A stretch of 10,096 nucleotides of DNA from an uncultured Chitinophagaceae bacterium (GTDB lineage Bacteria; Bacteroidota; Bacteroidia; Chitinophagales; Chitinophagaceae), in NCBI GenBank assembly GCA_937996595.1, contig CALKVC010000037.1, positions 1 to 10,096 on the forward strand, given 5' to 3'. The notes beneath the pieces were generated by a model. The model saw only the letters and a program-made list of their open reading frames with translations. It did not search any database and was not told where the DNA came from. This document shows, piece after piece, positions 1 through 6,460 of the stretch (its first letter is position 1; each line of letters starts with the position of its first letter). Position numbers and translations under genes: made by a program.

Positions 1-38
1 CGAAGACACTCTTTCCCTACACGACGCTCTTCCGATCT
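1..38 (+). other. Illumina TruSeq adapter (sequencing artefact)
   Basis: Positions 6-38 match, base for base, the 33-nt read-1 end of the Illumina TruSeq adapter, from ACACTCTTTCCC to GCTCTTCCGATCT. The five bases before it (CGAAG) are not the GATCT expected in the single-index universal adapter. They do fit the last five bases of a dual-index i5 barcode, and from memory TruSeq D505 is AGGCGAAG. The adapter ends exactly at the ligation junction, so genomic DNA begins at 39. This is library DNA left untrimmed at a contig end and has no biological role. The adapter identity is read directly from the sequence; the barcode identity rests on five bases and is inference. Confidence 0.98.
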
Positions 39-224
39 GAGATATTGCGCAACTTTCCCTTCAAAAAATACAGGCCTGCCATATTCTGTGTGGAAACAGT
101 TAACTATACCGATGATGCCAGTTCGGAAAAACGCAGGGAGATATTTGATATCATGCAAAGCAATGGGTACAAACCGTTTGCAGACACTTACCTGAACACC
201 ATATTTATCGATACCATTAAGTAG
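39..224 (+). CDS. FkbM family methyltransferase, C-terminal fragment
   Basis: This is the last 61 codons plus TAG of a gene whose 5' part is lost at the contig end. The frame reads EILRNFPFKKYRPAIFCVET, continues through EIFDIMQSNGYKPFADTYLN, and ends TIFIDTIK. The pattern 'basic residue-RP-aliphatic-VE', then an amphipathic helix, 'GY' and a terminal 'NxIF(V/I)' is typical of the C-terminus of FkbM-type class I SAM-dependent O-methyltransferases (Methyltransf_21), which often methylate sugars in polysaccharide loci. The SAM-binding motifs lie upstream and are not visible. The gene is truncated by the assembly; nothing shows that it is broken in the organism. The frame is open back through the adapter, so an automatic call could begin with adapter-coded residues; these should be removed. 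The family call is by recognition of the C-terminus only. Confidence 0.72.
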   Translation, partial: EILRNFPFKKYRPAIFCVETVNYTDDASSEKRREIFDIMQSNGYKPFADTYLNTIFIDTIK

Positions 225-298
225 TGCTTTAATGCAAAGCTGTGATTTCTTTTAATGATGCTAACAGCTATTATATCAAGCTTCTTGGTATTCATAAC

Positions 299-340
299 GT
301 TTAAAGTTAAAAAGGTTTAAGGTTGAAAGGTTTAAGGTTG
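299..340 (+). repeat. Short tandem repeat, 3 units of about 15 bp, in the spacer before the fucosyltransferase
   Basis: Three successive imperfect units are visible: GTTTAAAGTTAAAAAG (299-314), GTTTAAGGTTGAAAG (315-329) and a partial GTTTAAGGTTG (330-340). They sit in the 199-bp non-coding stretch 225-423 between the FkbM fragment and the fucosyltransferase. Similar GGTTTAAGGTT-type tracts are, in my experience, frequent between genes in Bacteroidota, but I cannot confirm this here. No convincing Bacteroidota-type promoter (TTG, about 19 bp, TAnnTTTG) was found around it. The rest of the spacer is AT-rich, with nothing else I can name. The function is unknown. Confidence 0.75.
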
Positions 341-423
341 GCTCCGATTATTAGCGAAAAAAATAAGCAAATTCCGCCTTTCCGGTAAAATATATCTTCT
401 TAATAAAATAATCTAATTTATAT

Positions 424-1290
424 ATGTTCGTGTTTCAGTTCATGGGCGGCCTGGGCAACCAGCTTTTTCAATATGCAGCCGCCAGGGCATTATCGCTTAA
501 ACGGGGTATTCCATTCAAGATAGACTTTGATGACCCGTATAAGTTTGTTAAAAGGGAATTAAATCTGTCTGCATTCAACCTGGAAGTGAGCCCGGCATCA
601 AAAAATGAGATCAGCAAATGCAAGCCCAAATTCCGCTACGAAAAGCGTTTATGGATGCTGTTGGGTAAAGACCCTTCAAACAAGTTATGGCGTGAGCGGA
701 AGGATTATACGTTCGACCCGGAATTTTTTTCAATACCCGACGGCGCTTATGTATCCGGTTTCTGGCAAACGGAAAAATATTTCCTGGATATAGAAGACAG
801 CCTTCGCAAAGACCTTTCTTTCAGGCAAGCACCCACCGGTAAGAATGCGGAATGGATGGATAAGATAAGGTCGTGCCATTCGGTATCGGTGCATATACGC
901 CGCGGCGATGTGATAACCGTTGCCAAAACGAATAAGCTGTATGGCACCATCACCAATGAGTATTACAGGGATGCCATACAGAAAATGATTGAATTCAATA
1001 AAGACAGCGTATTCTTCTTTTTTTCCGATGATATGGAATGGGTAAAGGAAAATATTAAAACAGGTTATCCTTCTTATTATATAGACGGCAACGACGATGC
1101 ACATAATTATGAAGACCTGCGCCTGATGAGTTCATGCAAGAACCATATCATCGCCAACAGCTCCTTTAGCTGGTGGGGCGCTTGGCTTAATGCCGGTAAG
1201 AACAAGAAAGTGATTGGCCCGGCCAACTGGATGAGCACCCGCAACATCGCTGAAACAGACCATATCCCATCTTCCTGGATTTTACTATGA
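424..1290 (+). CDS. Alpha-1,2-fucosyltransferase-like glycosyltransferase, family GT11
   Basis: The predicted protein has 288 residues, the usual length for bacterial GT11 enzymes. These transfer L-fucose from GDP-fucose, usually to a galactose 2-OH, in the cytoplasm. Three family hallmarks are visible: the N-terminal GGLGNQLFQYA motif (residues 8-18), the HIRRGD motif (157-162) that contributes to GDP-fucose binding, and the C-terminal block SSCKNHIIANSSFSWWGAWL (236-255). The segment YVSGFWQTEKYF (109-120) is also family-like. The ATG at 424 puts the GGLGNQ motif at the expected distance from the N-terminus; no Shine-Dalgarno is present and the start region is AT-rich. The stop overlaps the next start (ATGA, 1287-1290), so it is co-translated with the GT2 gene behind it. 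Membership of GT11 is firm; the acceptor and exact linkage (1,2 is most common, 1,3 is known) are inferred. Confidence 0.93.
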   Translation: MFVFQFMGGLGNQLFQYAAARALSLKRGIPFKIDFDDPYKFVKRELNLSAFNLEVSPASKNEISKCKPKFRYEKRLWMLLGKDPSNKLWRERKDYTFDPEFFSIPDGAYVSGFWQTEKYFLDIEDSLRKDLSFRQAPTGKNAEWMDKIRSCHSVSVHIRRGDVITVAKTNKLYGTITNEYYRDAIQKMIEFNKDSVFFFFSDDMEWVKENIKTGYPSYYIDGNDDAHNYEDLRLMSSCKNHIIANSSFSWWGAWLNAGKNKKVIGPANWMSTRNIAETDHIPSSWILL

Positions 1291-2231
1291 TGAAAACGAT
1301 TCCGGTTACAGCGGTAGTGCCAACGGCCAACAGGCCTGTCGTTTTTCGGCAGACATTAACCAGTATGGCGGCACAAAGTTTTCAGCCGGAAGAAATTATA
1401 GTGGTGGATGCCTCAGAGAATGACCAGACTGCATTGGTATGCAAAGAACCCATTCAGGGTCTGTTATCAAAAATTCATTACCAACAAGCGCTAGTAAAAG
1501 GGGCAGCCAGCCAGCGAAACCAGGGGCTGAAAGGGATTCATAACGGGGTGATATTTTTTTTTGATGATGACATCATATTGGAACCCGGCTGTGTGGAGCG
1601 ATTATGGCTTTGCCTGCAAACACATTCCCTGGCAGGAGGTGTAAATGCCATGATCAGCAACCAGCGGTACCACAGTCCGGGTAAACTCACCCGGTTCATG
1701 TACAGGCTGATGAGTGGTGAAAAATTATTGTCTTATGCCGGTAAATGTATCGGTCCTGGCTGGAACCTGCTGCCGGAAGACCGGGATGACTTGCCGGATT
1801 GCAATGCAATGGAGTGGCTGAATACAACCTGTACCATGTACCGCAAAGAGGCATTACCCGATCCGCCGTTCCCGCCCGGTTTCAAAGGATATTCTTTACT
1901 GGAAGATGTGGCTTTGTCGGTTGAAGTGGGAAAGAAGTGGAAGTTATATAATGCCCGTACAGCCCGTATTTTTCATGATAGCCAGCCCGGTTCACATAAG
2001 AGCAGCGTGTATGCTTTGTCTAAAATGGAACTCGTAAACAGGCATCATATCATGAGAGATGTATTGGGGCGAAAAACAGCAAAGGATTATACTAAATTGT
2101 TTTTGTTTGAAATGTTTGGTATTTTGTCTGTTTTAACCGGTTTTTCCGGATGGAAGAACCTGGTTCCTGCTGCCCTGGGAAAACTGGCTGCAACAGGAAC
2201 GATTTTGTTTTCAAAAACTGATAATGAGTAG
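1287..2231 (+). CDS. Glycosyltransferase family 2 (GT-A fold)
   Basis: This 314-residue GT2 enzyme is expected to add one sugar of the repeat unit from a nucleotide-sugar donor on the cytoplasmic side of the membrane. The N-terminus has the GT-A opening strand (VTAVVPTANRP, 7-17) and the donor-binding segment IIVVDASEND (37-46). The metal-binding DXD motif appears as DDD at 93-95, after FFF. LLEDVALSVEVG (204-215) carries the acidic pair E206-D207 expected to supply the catalytic base. The tail (about 271-308) is hydrophobic in two stretches and may lie on the membrane. The start is either ATG 1287 or ATG 1290; both overlap or abut the upstream stop. It overlaps the next gene by 8 bp. A run of nine T residues (1554-1562) encodes the three Phe before DDD. 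The donor and acceptor cannot be read from the sequence. Confidence 0.9.
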   Translation: MMKTIPVTAVVPTANRPVVFRQTLTSMAAQSFQPEEIIVVDASENDQTALVCKEPIQGLLSKIHYQQALVKGAASQRNQGLKGIHNGVIFFFDDDIILEPGCVERLWLCLQTHSLAGGVNAMISNQRYHSPGKLTRFMYRLMSGEKLLSYAGKCIGPGWNLLPEDRDDLPDCNAMEWLNTTCTMYRKEALPDPPFPPGFKGYSLLEDVALSVEVGKKWKLYNARTARIFHDSQPGSHKSSVYALSKMELVNRHHIMRDVLGRKTAKDYTKLFLFEMFGILSVLTGFSGWKNLVPAALGKLAATGTILFSKTDNE

Positions 2232-3081
2232 TAAAGTACTGATAGGTATTACATCCAAGAACCGGTATTCCATCCTGCCGAAGTCTATTGAGTCGGCAAT
2301 TGGCCAGGAATATGCGAACAAGGAAGTGGCTGTATATGACGATAATTCAAACGACCGTACGCCGGAACTGGAAAAGGCTTACCCAATGGTAAAATGGTAT
2401 TTTTCAAAGGAAGAAAAAGGCTACCTGTTTGCCCGTAACATGTTCCTGCAAACAACGGATGCTGATTATTACTGCAGCCTGGACGATGATTCCTGGTTCC
2501 TGGACAAAAGGCAACTGCTGGATGCCATTGCTTATATGGATGCATCGCCAACTGTTGGGGCATTGTCATTCAAGATTTACAGCAACGACCTGCGCAAGGA
2601 GATTAAAAGGGGCGATATGGTTGTTGAGACGAATAATTTCATCGGTTGCGGCCACCTGTTACGGGTATCCGCAGTTAACAGCGTGGGCAATTATGCGGTT
2701 AACCCGGGTTATTATGGCTGTGAAGAAAAAGACCTATGTATACGGTTGATGGATAATGGGTTTTCAATCATCAGGTTCCCTTCTGTGGAAATCTGGCATG
2801 ATAAAACCGGCATTGCCAGGGATTTTCCGATGCAGCACCGTTCCGGCGTTTGCAACGACCTGGTATTTATGTGGCGCAGGACGCCGGCGCTGTACCTCAT
2901 CCCGTCTTTTTTCCTTAAAGTGTACAAACACCTGGTTTTTTCCATGAAGTATAAAGGGGTAAACCTCACTGTTCCATGCCTGAAAGGGATCGGAGATTTT
3001 TTCAAGGCCCTGTTCAGCGGAAAGATAAAGCGTGATCCCGTTTCCATGAAAGGGTTTAAAAGATACCTGAGTTTTAACTGA
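2224..3081 (+). CDS. Glycosyltransferase family 2 (GT-A fold), second copy type
   Basis: This 285-residue GT2 protein is distinct in sequence from the one before it. Its GT-A features are VLIGITSKNR (5-14), AVYDDNSND (36-44) for nucleotide binding, the metal-binding SLDDDS (85-90), and the acceptor-side block YYGCEEKDLCIRLMDNG (163-179), whose EEKD (167-170) fits the catalytic-base 'ED' position. WHDKT at 191-195 is the His-containing motif often seen after it. The C-terminal region (about 210-285) is basic and hydrophobic, suggesting contact with the inner membrane. The ATG at 2224 lies inside the end of the preceding gene, an 8-bp overlap that implies translational coupling, and its TGA overlaps the following ATG (TGATG, 3079-3083). 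It is likely to add one sugar of the repeat unit; the donor is unknown. The family call is firm and specificity is not resolved. Confidence 0.9.
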   Translation: MSSKVLIGITSKNRYSILPKSIESAIGQEYANKEVAVYDDNSNDRTPELEKAYPMVKWYFSKEEKGYLFARNMFLQTTDADYYCSLDDDSWFLDKRQLLDAIAYMDASPTVGALSFKIYSNDLRKEIKRGDMVVETNNFIGCGHLLRVSAVNSVGNYAVNPGYYGCEEKDLCIRLMDNGFSIIRFPSVEIWHDKTGIARDFPMQHRSGVCNDLVFMWRRTPALYLIPSFFLKVYKHLVFSMKYKGVNLTVPCLKGIGDFFKALFSGKIKRDPVSMKGFKRYLSFN

Positions 3082-3644
3082 TGGCTTTATTAAAAAATAT
3101 GGAACGCTATCTTTTGCAGGTGCCGCAGGGCATATGCAGCCGTTTCCGTATCGGGTTTTATAAGTTGCTCGGTTTACAAACGGGCGGGCAGAACCGCATG
3201 GAGAAAAGCCGTTGCCGGCGTTTAAGCCAGATCGTTATAGGTAAGCGGAATGCCTTTACACAAGGGGCGATGTTATGGCCCGAAGATGCTGATTATGACG
3301 GTATACGCATCAGGATCGGCGATCGTAATTATTTCAACCGTAATATCATGCTGGATGCATGCGGGTATATAGAGATCGGCAGCCATAACATGTTTGGCCC
3401 CGATATATATATAACTGATTCAAACCATCGTTTCGGAACCGGGTTGTCGCCATCTGCCCAGCCCATGCAACGGGGTAAAGTGGTAATTGGAAACCATTGC
3501 TGGATAGGTGCTAAAGCTGTAATCCTGAAGGATGTAGAACTCGGTGATTATTGCGTGGTAGCTGCCGGTGCAGTGGTTACAAAGAGTTTCCCTGCAGGCA
3601 GCGTTGTGGCCGGGGTACCGGCAAAACTGGTTAAAAGCGTGTAA
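3081..3644 (+). CDS. Hexapeptide-repeat (left-handed beta-helix) acyltransferase, WcaF/maltose acetyltransferase type
   Basis: The 187-residue protein has the isoleucine-patch repeats of left-handed beta-helix acyltransferases from about residue 50 to the end (IVIGKRN, IRIGDRN, IEIGSHN, VVIGNHCWIGAKAVILK, VELGDYCVVAAGAVVT) and closes with the very typical VVAGVPAKLVK (175-185). The ITDSNH segment (111-116) supplies H116, the probable catalytic His, as in sugar O-acetyltransferases. Such enzymes pass acetyl from acetyl-CoA to a sugar hydroxyl or amino group and work as trimers in the cytoplasm. The first ~45 residues are basic and not helical-repeat, fitting the leader of the WcaF/WbbJ-like group. 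The ATG 3081 overlaps the upstream stop by one base; ATG 3099 (Met7) is a less likely alternative. In this locus it probably O-acetylates the glycan, although N-acetylation of an amino sugar cannot be excluded. Confidence 0.9.
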   Translation: MALLKNMERYLLQVPQGICSRFRIGFYKLLGLQTGGQNRMEKSRCRRLSQIVIGKRNAFTQGAMLWPEDADYDGIRIRIGDRNYFNRNIMLDACGYIEIGSHNMFGPDIYITDSNHRFGTGLSPSAQPMQRGKVVIGNHCWIGAKAVILKDVELGDYCVVAAGAVVTKSFPAGSVVAGVPAKLVKSV

Positions 3645-3708
3645 CCTATACTGTTATATACAAGCCGATTTACGCCTCTGTGGCGGAAAAAATAATTCAA
3701 CCTATATT

Positions 3709-4929
3709 TTGAAGATCCTGCTAACACACCCCGGAACACAACATTCCTTTCAACTGGCAAGGCAGTTGTATAAACGGGGCATGCTGTACGAATTTCATAC
3801 CGGGGTAGCCTTTGGAAAAGACAGCCTCTACTACCGGCTGTTTTCGAGGATGCCCGGTTTCATTTTTCATAAATTAAGCAACCGATTCATTGATGAGGTT
3901 CCCGACAGGTTTATAAAAAGGAACCCGTTCATAGAGCTGAAGGCTTTATTGCGGCTAAAGCTGGGGCAGGATGAAGAAGTTGTTTTATATAACCGCAATA
4001 AAAGGTTCCAGACTGGTATTTCTGATGAAGCGATTATGAAGGCCGATGCGGTAATCGGTTTTGATACATCAAGCTGGATACTCGCAAAACGCTGCCGTAA
4101 CCTTGGCCGCCATTTTTTCCTTGATGTGAGTATCGCACATCCGGTTGCCAAAGACCTGGTTTACCGTCGCATCATTAAATTGTATCCTAACTGGCGGTTT
4201 TCTGTTAAGTCGAAGGATTATAACCATATCGCCATTGAGGAAACCGAAATGGAACTGGCCGGGCATATTGTGGTGGCAAGCAGTTTTACTTTAAAGACCT
4301 ATGCAGAACATGAAGTGCCTGTAGAGAAGATAAGCATAAACCCATATGGGGTGGATACAACGGGATTTACCCCGGCTGCGGATAAGCATAACGGTAACAG
4401 ACAGGTGCATTTCGTATTTGTTGGTTCTGTTGATGCCCGTAAAGGCATCCCGTTCCTGCTGGAAACCTGGGATAAGATGGAAACAGGGAATGCCCGGTTA
4501 ACCCTGGTTGGGCCGGTGTCTGAATTTACAAAAGCGTATATCCAGAAACATTACCCGGAAGTAACTGTAATGGGCAAACTGCCTTTCAGTGAACTCAAGA
4601 AGACACTGCCGGGATTTGATGTGATGATATTCCCCAGTTTCTTTGAGGGCTATGGGCTGGTGGTTCCGGAAGCGATGGCTTGCGGATTGCCGGTTATTAC
4701 CAGCAATGCAACCTGCGGGCCCGATATCATTGAGCATGGTAAAGAGGGGTTTATCATAGAACCCGCTTCCGAAGAACAATTAAAGGCAGCCATAGCTTAT
4801 TTTATCAACAGTTCCGGGGAAGTACTTTCAATGGGTGCCAGGGCAAGGGTAAAAGCAGAAACGCTCAGTTGGGATGCTTACGGAGAACGATGGAAGCAAA
4901 TACTGGAAAGGGTGTTACATGAAAAATAA
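3709..4929 (+). CDS. Glycosyltransferase family 4 (GT-B fold), TTG start
   Basis: I start this gene at TTG 3709, giving 406 residues beginning MKILLTHPGTQHSFQLA. That is the natural first beta-strand and nucleotide-sugar-fold opening of a GT-B enzyme. The frame stays open further back to an ATG at 3568, but that extension would overlap the acetyltransferase by 77 bp and encode a Trp/Cys-rich stretch unlike any glycosyltransferase. No in-frame ATG or GTG lies between 3645 and 3709, and ATG 3781 would remove the first strand. The C-terminal domain carries VFVGSVDARKGIPFLL (236-251) and the GT4 EX7E motif in FFEGYGLVVPEAMACGLPVI (E313, E321), which binds the donor sugar nucleotide. A 64-bp spacer separates it from the acetyltransferase, and its TAA directly abuts the next ATG. 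Retaining sugar transfer to the repeat unit is expected; the donor is unknown. Confidence 0.88.
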   Translation: MKILLTHPGTQHSFQLARQLYKRGMLYEFHTGVAFGKDSLYYRLFSRMPGFIFHKLSNRFIDEVPDRFIKRNPFIELKALLRLKLGQDEEVVLYNRNKRFQTGISDEAIMKADAVIGFDTSSWILAKRCRNLGRHFFLDVSIAHPVAKDLVYRRIIKLYPNWRFSVKSKDYNHIAIEETEMELAGHIVVASSFTLKTYAEHEVPVEKISINPYGVDTTGFTPAADKHNGNRQVHFVFVGSVDARKGIPFLLETWDKMETGNARLTLVGPVSEFTKAYIQKHYPEVTVMGKLPFSELKKTLPGFDVMIFPSFFEGYGLVVPEAMACGLPVITSNATCGPDIIEHGKEGFIIEPASEEQLKAAIAYFINSSGEVLSMGARARVKAETLSWDAYGERWKQILERVLHEK

Positions 4930-5676
4930 ATGACCATGTTCAACGAATCAAAAAAGGAAGATTTATACAATGAATGGCATAAGGGGCTGGGAGCCGCTCA
5001 GAAAATATATGAAACTCTTGAACATCCCTGGTACCGGTCGGTGATGAAACTGTTGCCCGACCTGAATGGAAAGAAAGTGCTTGAAATAGGGGCGGGCAGG
5101 GGCGATTTTTCCATCTGGCTGGCAAATACGTTTACAACAGCTACGATAATAGGCACCGATTTTTCACATGCTGCCATAGAAATTGCCCGTTCAAAAGTGG
5201 AAAGCGCATTGCCGAACCTGTCTTTCAGCGTTGAAAATGCGGAAAAACTAAGTTTTGAGAATGAAAGTTTTGACTATATTATTTCCTGTGAAACCATGGA
5301 ACATGTGTTTCATCCGCAAGCCATGACAAATGAAATGTTCCGGGTGTTAAAGAAAGGCGGGGCTTTTATCCTTACTACGGAGAATTATTTTAATGCCATT
5401 TACCTGATGTGGCTCAAGACATGGATTACAGGCAAACCGTTCGATTCCGGCAGTGGCGTACAGCCGCATGAAAACTTTTTCACCTTTTTTAAAGTGAAAC
5501 GGTACTTTCGGAAATCGGGTTTAACACTTACTCATACAGAGAGCAATTATTTCCAGTTTTTATTATTGCCACGGGTGGCTCCTTCAACACTTTGTGTGAA
5601 AGATTTTAAAAACCCTTTTTTGAAAAGGTTGTTCAAACCATTTGGCAGGCATTATACCTATGCCGGAAAAAAATAA
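4930..5676 (+). CDS. Class I SAM-dependent methyltransferase (Methyltransf_11/25 type)
   Basis: The 248-residue protein has a clear Rossmann-type SAM-binding core. Motif I is VLEIGAGRG (50-58). An acidic residue ends strand 2 in GTDFSHAAIEIAR (75-87, D77), and the ENAEKLSF segment (102-109) contacts adenine in relatives. FDYIISCETMEHV (114-126) is motif II, and FRVLKKGGAFILTT (137-150) is the post-II strand. The C-terminal ~90 residues hold an aromatic-rich substrate cap (ENFFTFFKVKRYF, 181-193). The ATG at 4930 follows the previous TAA without a gap, with ATG 4936 as an alternative. It probably methylates a sugar or a biosynthetic intermediate of the glycan in the cytoplasm; SAM methyltransferases of this type are too diverse to name the acceptor. 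Only 5 bp separate it from the next methyltransferase. Confidence 0.87.
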   Translation: MTMFNESKKEDLYNEWHKGLGAAQKIYETLEHPWYRSVMKLLPDLNGKKVLEIGAGRGDFSIWLANTFTTATIIGTDFSHAAIEIARSKVESALPNLSFSVENAEKLSFENESFDYIISCETMEHVFHPQAMTNEMFRVLKKGGAFILTTENYFNAIYLMWLKTWITGKPFDSGSGVQPHENFFTFFKVKRYFRKSGLTLTHTESNYFQFLLLPRVAPSTLCVKDFKNPFLKRLFKPFGRHYTYAGKK

Positions 5677-5681
5677 ATAAG

Positions 5682-6299
5682 ATGATGACAAATAATCCGC
5701 CGGCATGGCTTTACAGAAGGCCCAGGTTGCTTAACCTGTTACATATGGCAGGATTGGCCAATCCGCACAGCCAGATGAATGCCATTGAGAAAGGCTGCCT
5801 GGCAAAACATGCAACAGGTTGTACATGCGCCCTGGAAATTGGCACATATATGGGGGTTACCGCTTCCATCATTGCAACTTCAATGGATGTAAACGGGAAG
5901 CTGTATTGCGTAGATCCGTTTGAAAAAAAGAACGGCTCAGAGAATCCCGGATACCTGATGGCGGTAAGGGCTTTGAAGCGGAGCAATGCTTTGCAGAAAA
6001 CAACATTCCTCAGGGGTTACAGTACAAACCCTGATATAAAAACGAAGGTACCGGCCAATCTTGATTTTATACTGGTAGACGGCGATCATTCTTATGAAGG
6101 CCTCGCCAACGACTGGCAGATTGTACTGGACAGGCTGGCACCTAACGGTATCGTATGCCTGCACGATACAACAATCCCCAAAGAAGAAACCTACCGGGAT
6201 TTTGGTTCAGTACATTATTTTAATGATGTTATTATTAAAGATAAAGGGTTTACCCTCCTGGAAACGGTTTACAGCATGAACGTGTTAAGAAGAAAATAA
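5682..6299 (+). CDS. Class I SAM-dependent methyltransferase, Methyltransf_24/CmcI-TylF-like
   Basis: The 205-residue protein has SAM motif I as ALEIGTYMGVTA (50-61), the ribose-binding acid in LYCVDPFEK (74-82), and the diagnostic FILVDGDHSYEG (129-140), followed by RLAPNGIVCLHDT (151-163). The DGDH and HDT motifs place it with the Methyltransf_24 / TylF-CmcI-like O-methyltransferases, which use a metal-assisted mechanism in the characterised sugar-methylating members; D134/H136 and H161/D162 are candidates for metal or catalytic roles. It differs in length and motif from the methyltransferase just before it, so the pair is not a recent duplication. The start is ATG 5682 or the adjacent ATG 5685, preceded only by an A-rich stretch. 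It is the last gene of the tight 424-6299 run. Sugar O-methylation is inferred from context. Confidence 0.86.
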   Translation: MMTNNPPAWLYRRPRLLNLLHMAGLANPHSQMNAIEKGCLAKHATGCTCALEIGTYMGVTASIIATSMDVNGKLYCVDPFEKKNGSENPGYLMAVRALKRSNALQKTTFLRGYSTNPDIKTKVPANLDFILVDGDHSYEGLANDWQIVLDRLAPNGIVCLHDTTIPKEETYRDFGSVHYFNDVIIKDKGFTLLETVYSMNVLRRK

Positions 6300-6304
6300 G
6301 CTGT

Positions 6305-6320
6305 ACGTAAGTTGTTACGT
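6305..6320 (+). other. Hairpin (6-bp perfect inverted repeat) just after the methyltransferase stop
   Basis: ACGTAA (6305-6310) and TTACGT (6315-6320) are exact reverse complements around a GTTG loop, beginning six bases after the TAA of the preceding gene. Its place fits an mRNA 3'-end structure. No T-tract follows, so it is not a standard intrinsic terminator. It could protect the transcript end or belong to the dispersed repeat that starts within it. Confidence 0.4.
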
Positions 6321-6342
6321 CATTACGAGGAATGAAGCAATC
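6318..6342 (+). repeat. Degraded copy of a dispersed CGTCATTGCGAGGA-type intergenic repeat
   Basis: The 25 bases read CGTCATTACGAGGAATGAAG followed by CAATC. This closely matches the widespread bacterial intergenic element usually written CGTCATTGCGAGGA...GAAGCAATC, seen in many genomes as short palindromic insertions between genes. The intact element has a second inverted arm. Here the only candidate partner, around 6363-6389 (CTATTCGCTTTGTACATAAA then AAAGACG), is badly diverged, so this looks like an old half-copy. It lies in the 161-bp gap between the methyltransferase and the next GT4 gene. The match is from memory; a genome-wide count of the motif would settle it. Confidence 0.55.
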
Positions 6343-6460
6343 AATAGAAAAGTAAAAAGAAGCTATTCGCTTTGTACATAAAAAAGACGTCAGCACATTA
6401 CATACTAAACAATAAAAGCAGAAAATAAAAAATATAATCAAACATGAACATGTCAATCAT

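Noticed and set aside
226..253. Possible intrinsic terminator after the FkbM stop (GCTTT/AAAGC with a following T-rich stretch)
   Set aside because: The stem has only 5 bp with two G-C pairs, and the T-rich stretch is interrupted; too weak to call.
225..423. Bacteroidota promoter (TTG, ~19 bp, TAnnTTTG) before the fucosyltransferase gene
   Set aside because: No TAnnTTTG was found at suitable spacing from a TTG; the same search in 6300-6460 and 7595-7754 also gave nothing convincing.
730..1104. 124-codon open frame on the minus strand inside the fucosyltransferase gene
   Set aside because: It is wholly antisense to a gene with clear GT11 motifs, and its translation shows no family features; a shadow frame.
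3568..3708. N-terminal extension of the GT4 gene back to ATG 3568
   Set aside because: It overlaps the acetyltransferase by 77 bp, encodes an odd Trp/Cys-rich stretch, and the GT-B fold begins exactly at TTG 3709.
4930..6299. Recent tandem duplication of methyltransferase genes
   Set aside because: The two proteins share only the general SAM fold; motif I context, length and downstream motifs (ENAEKLSF versus DGDHSYEG/HDT) differ.
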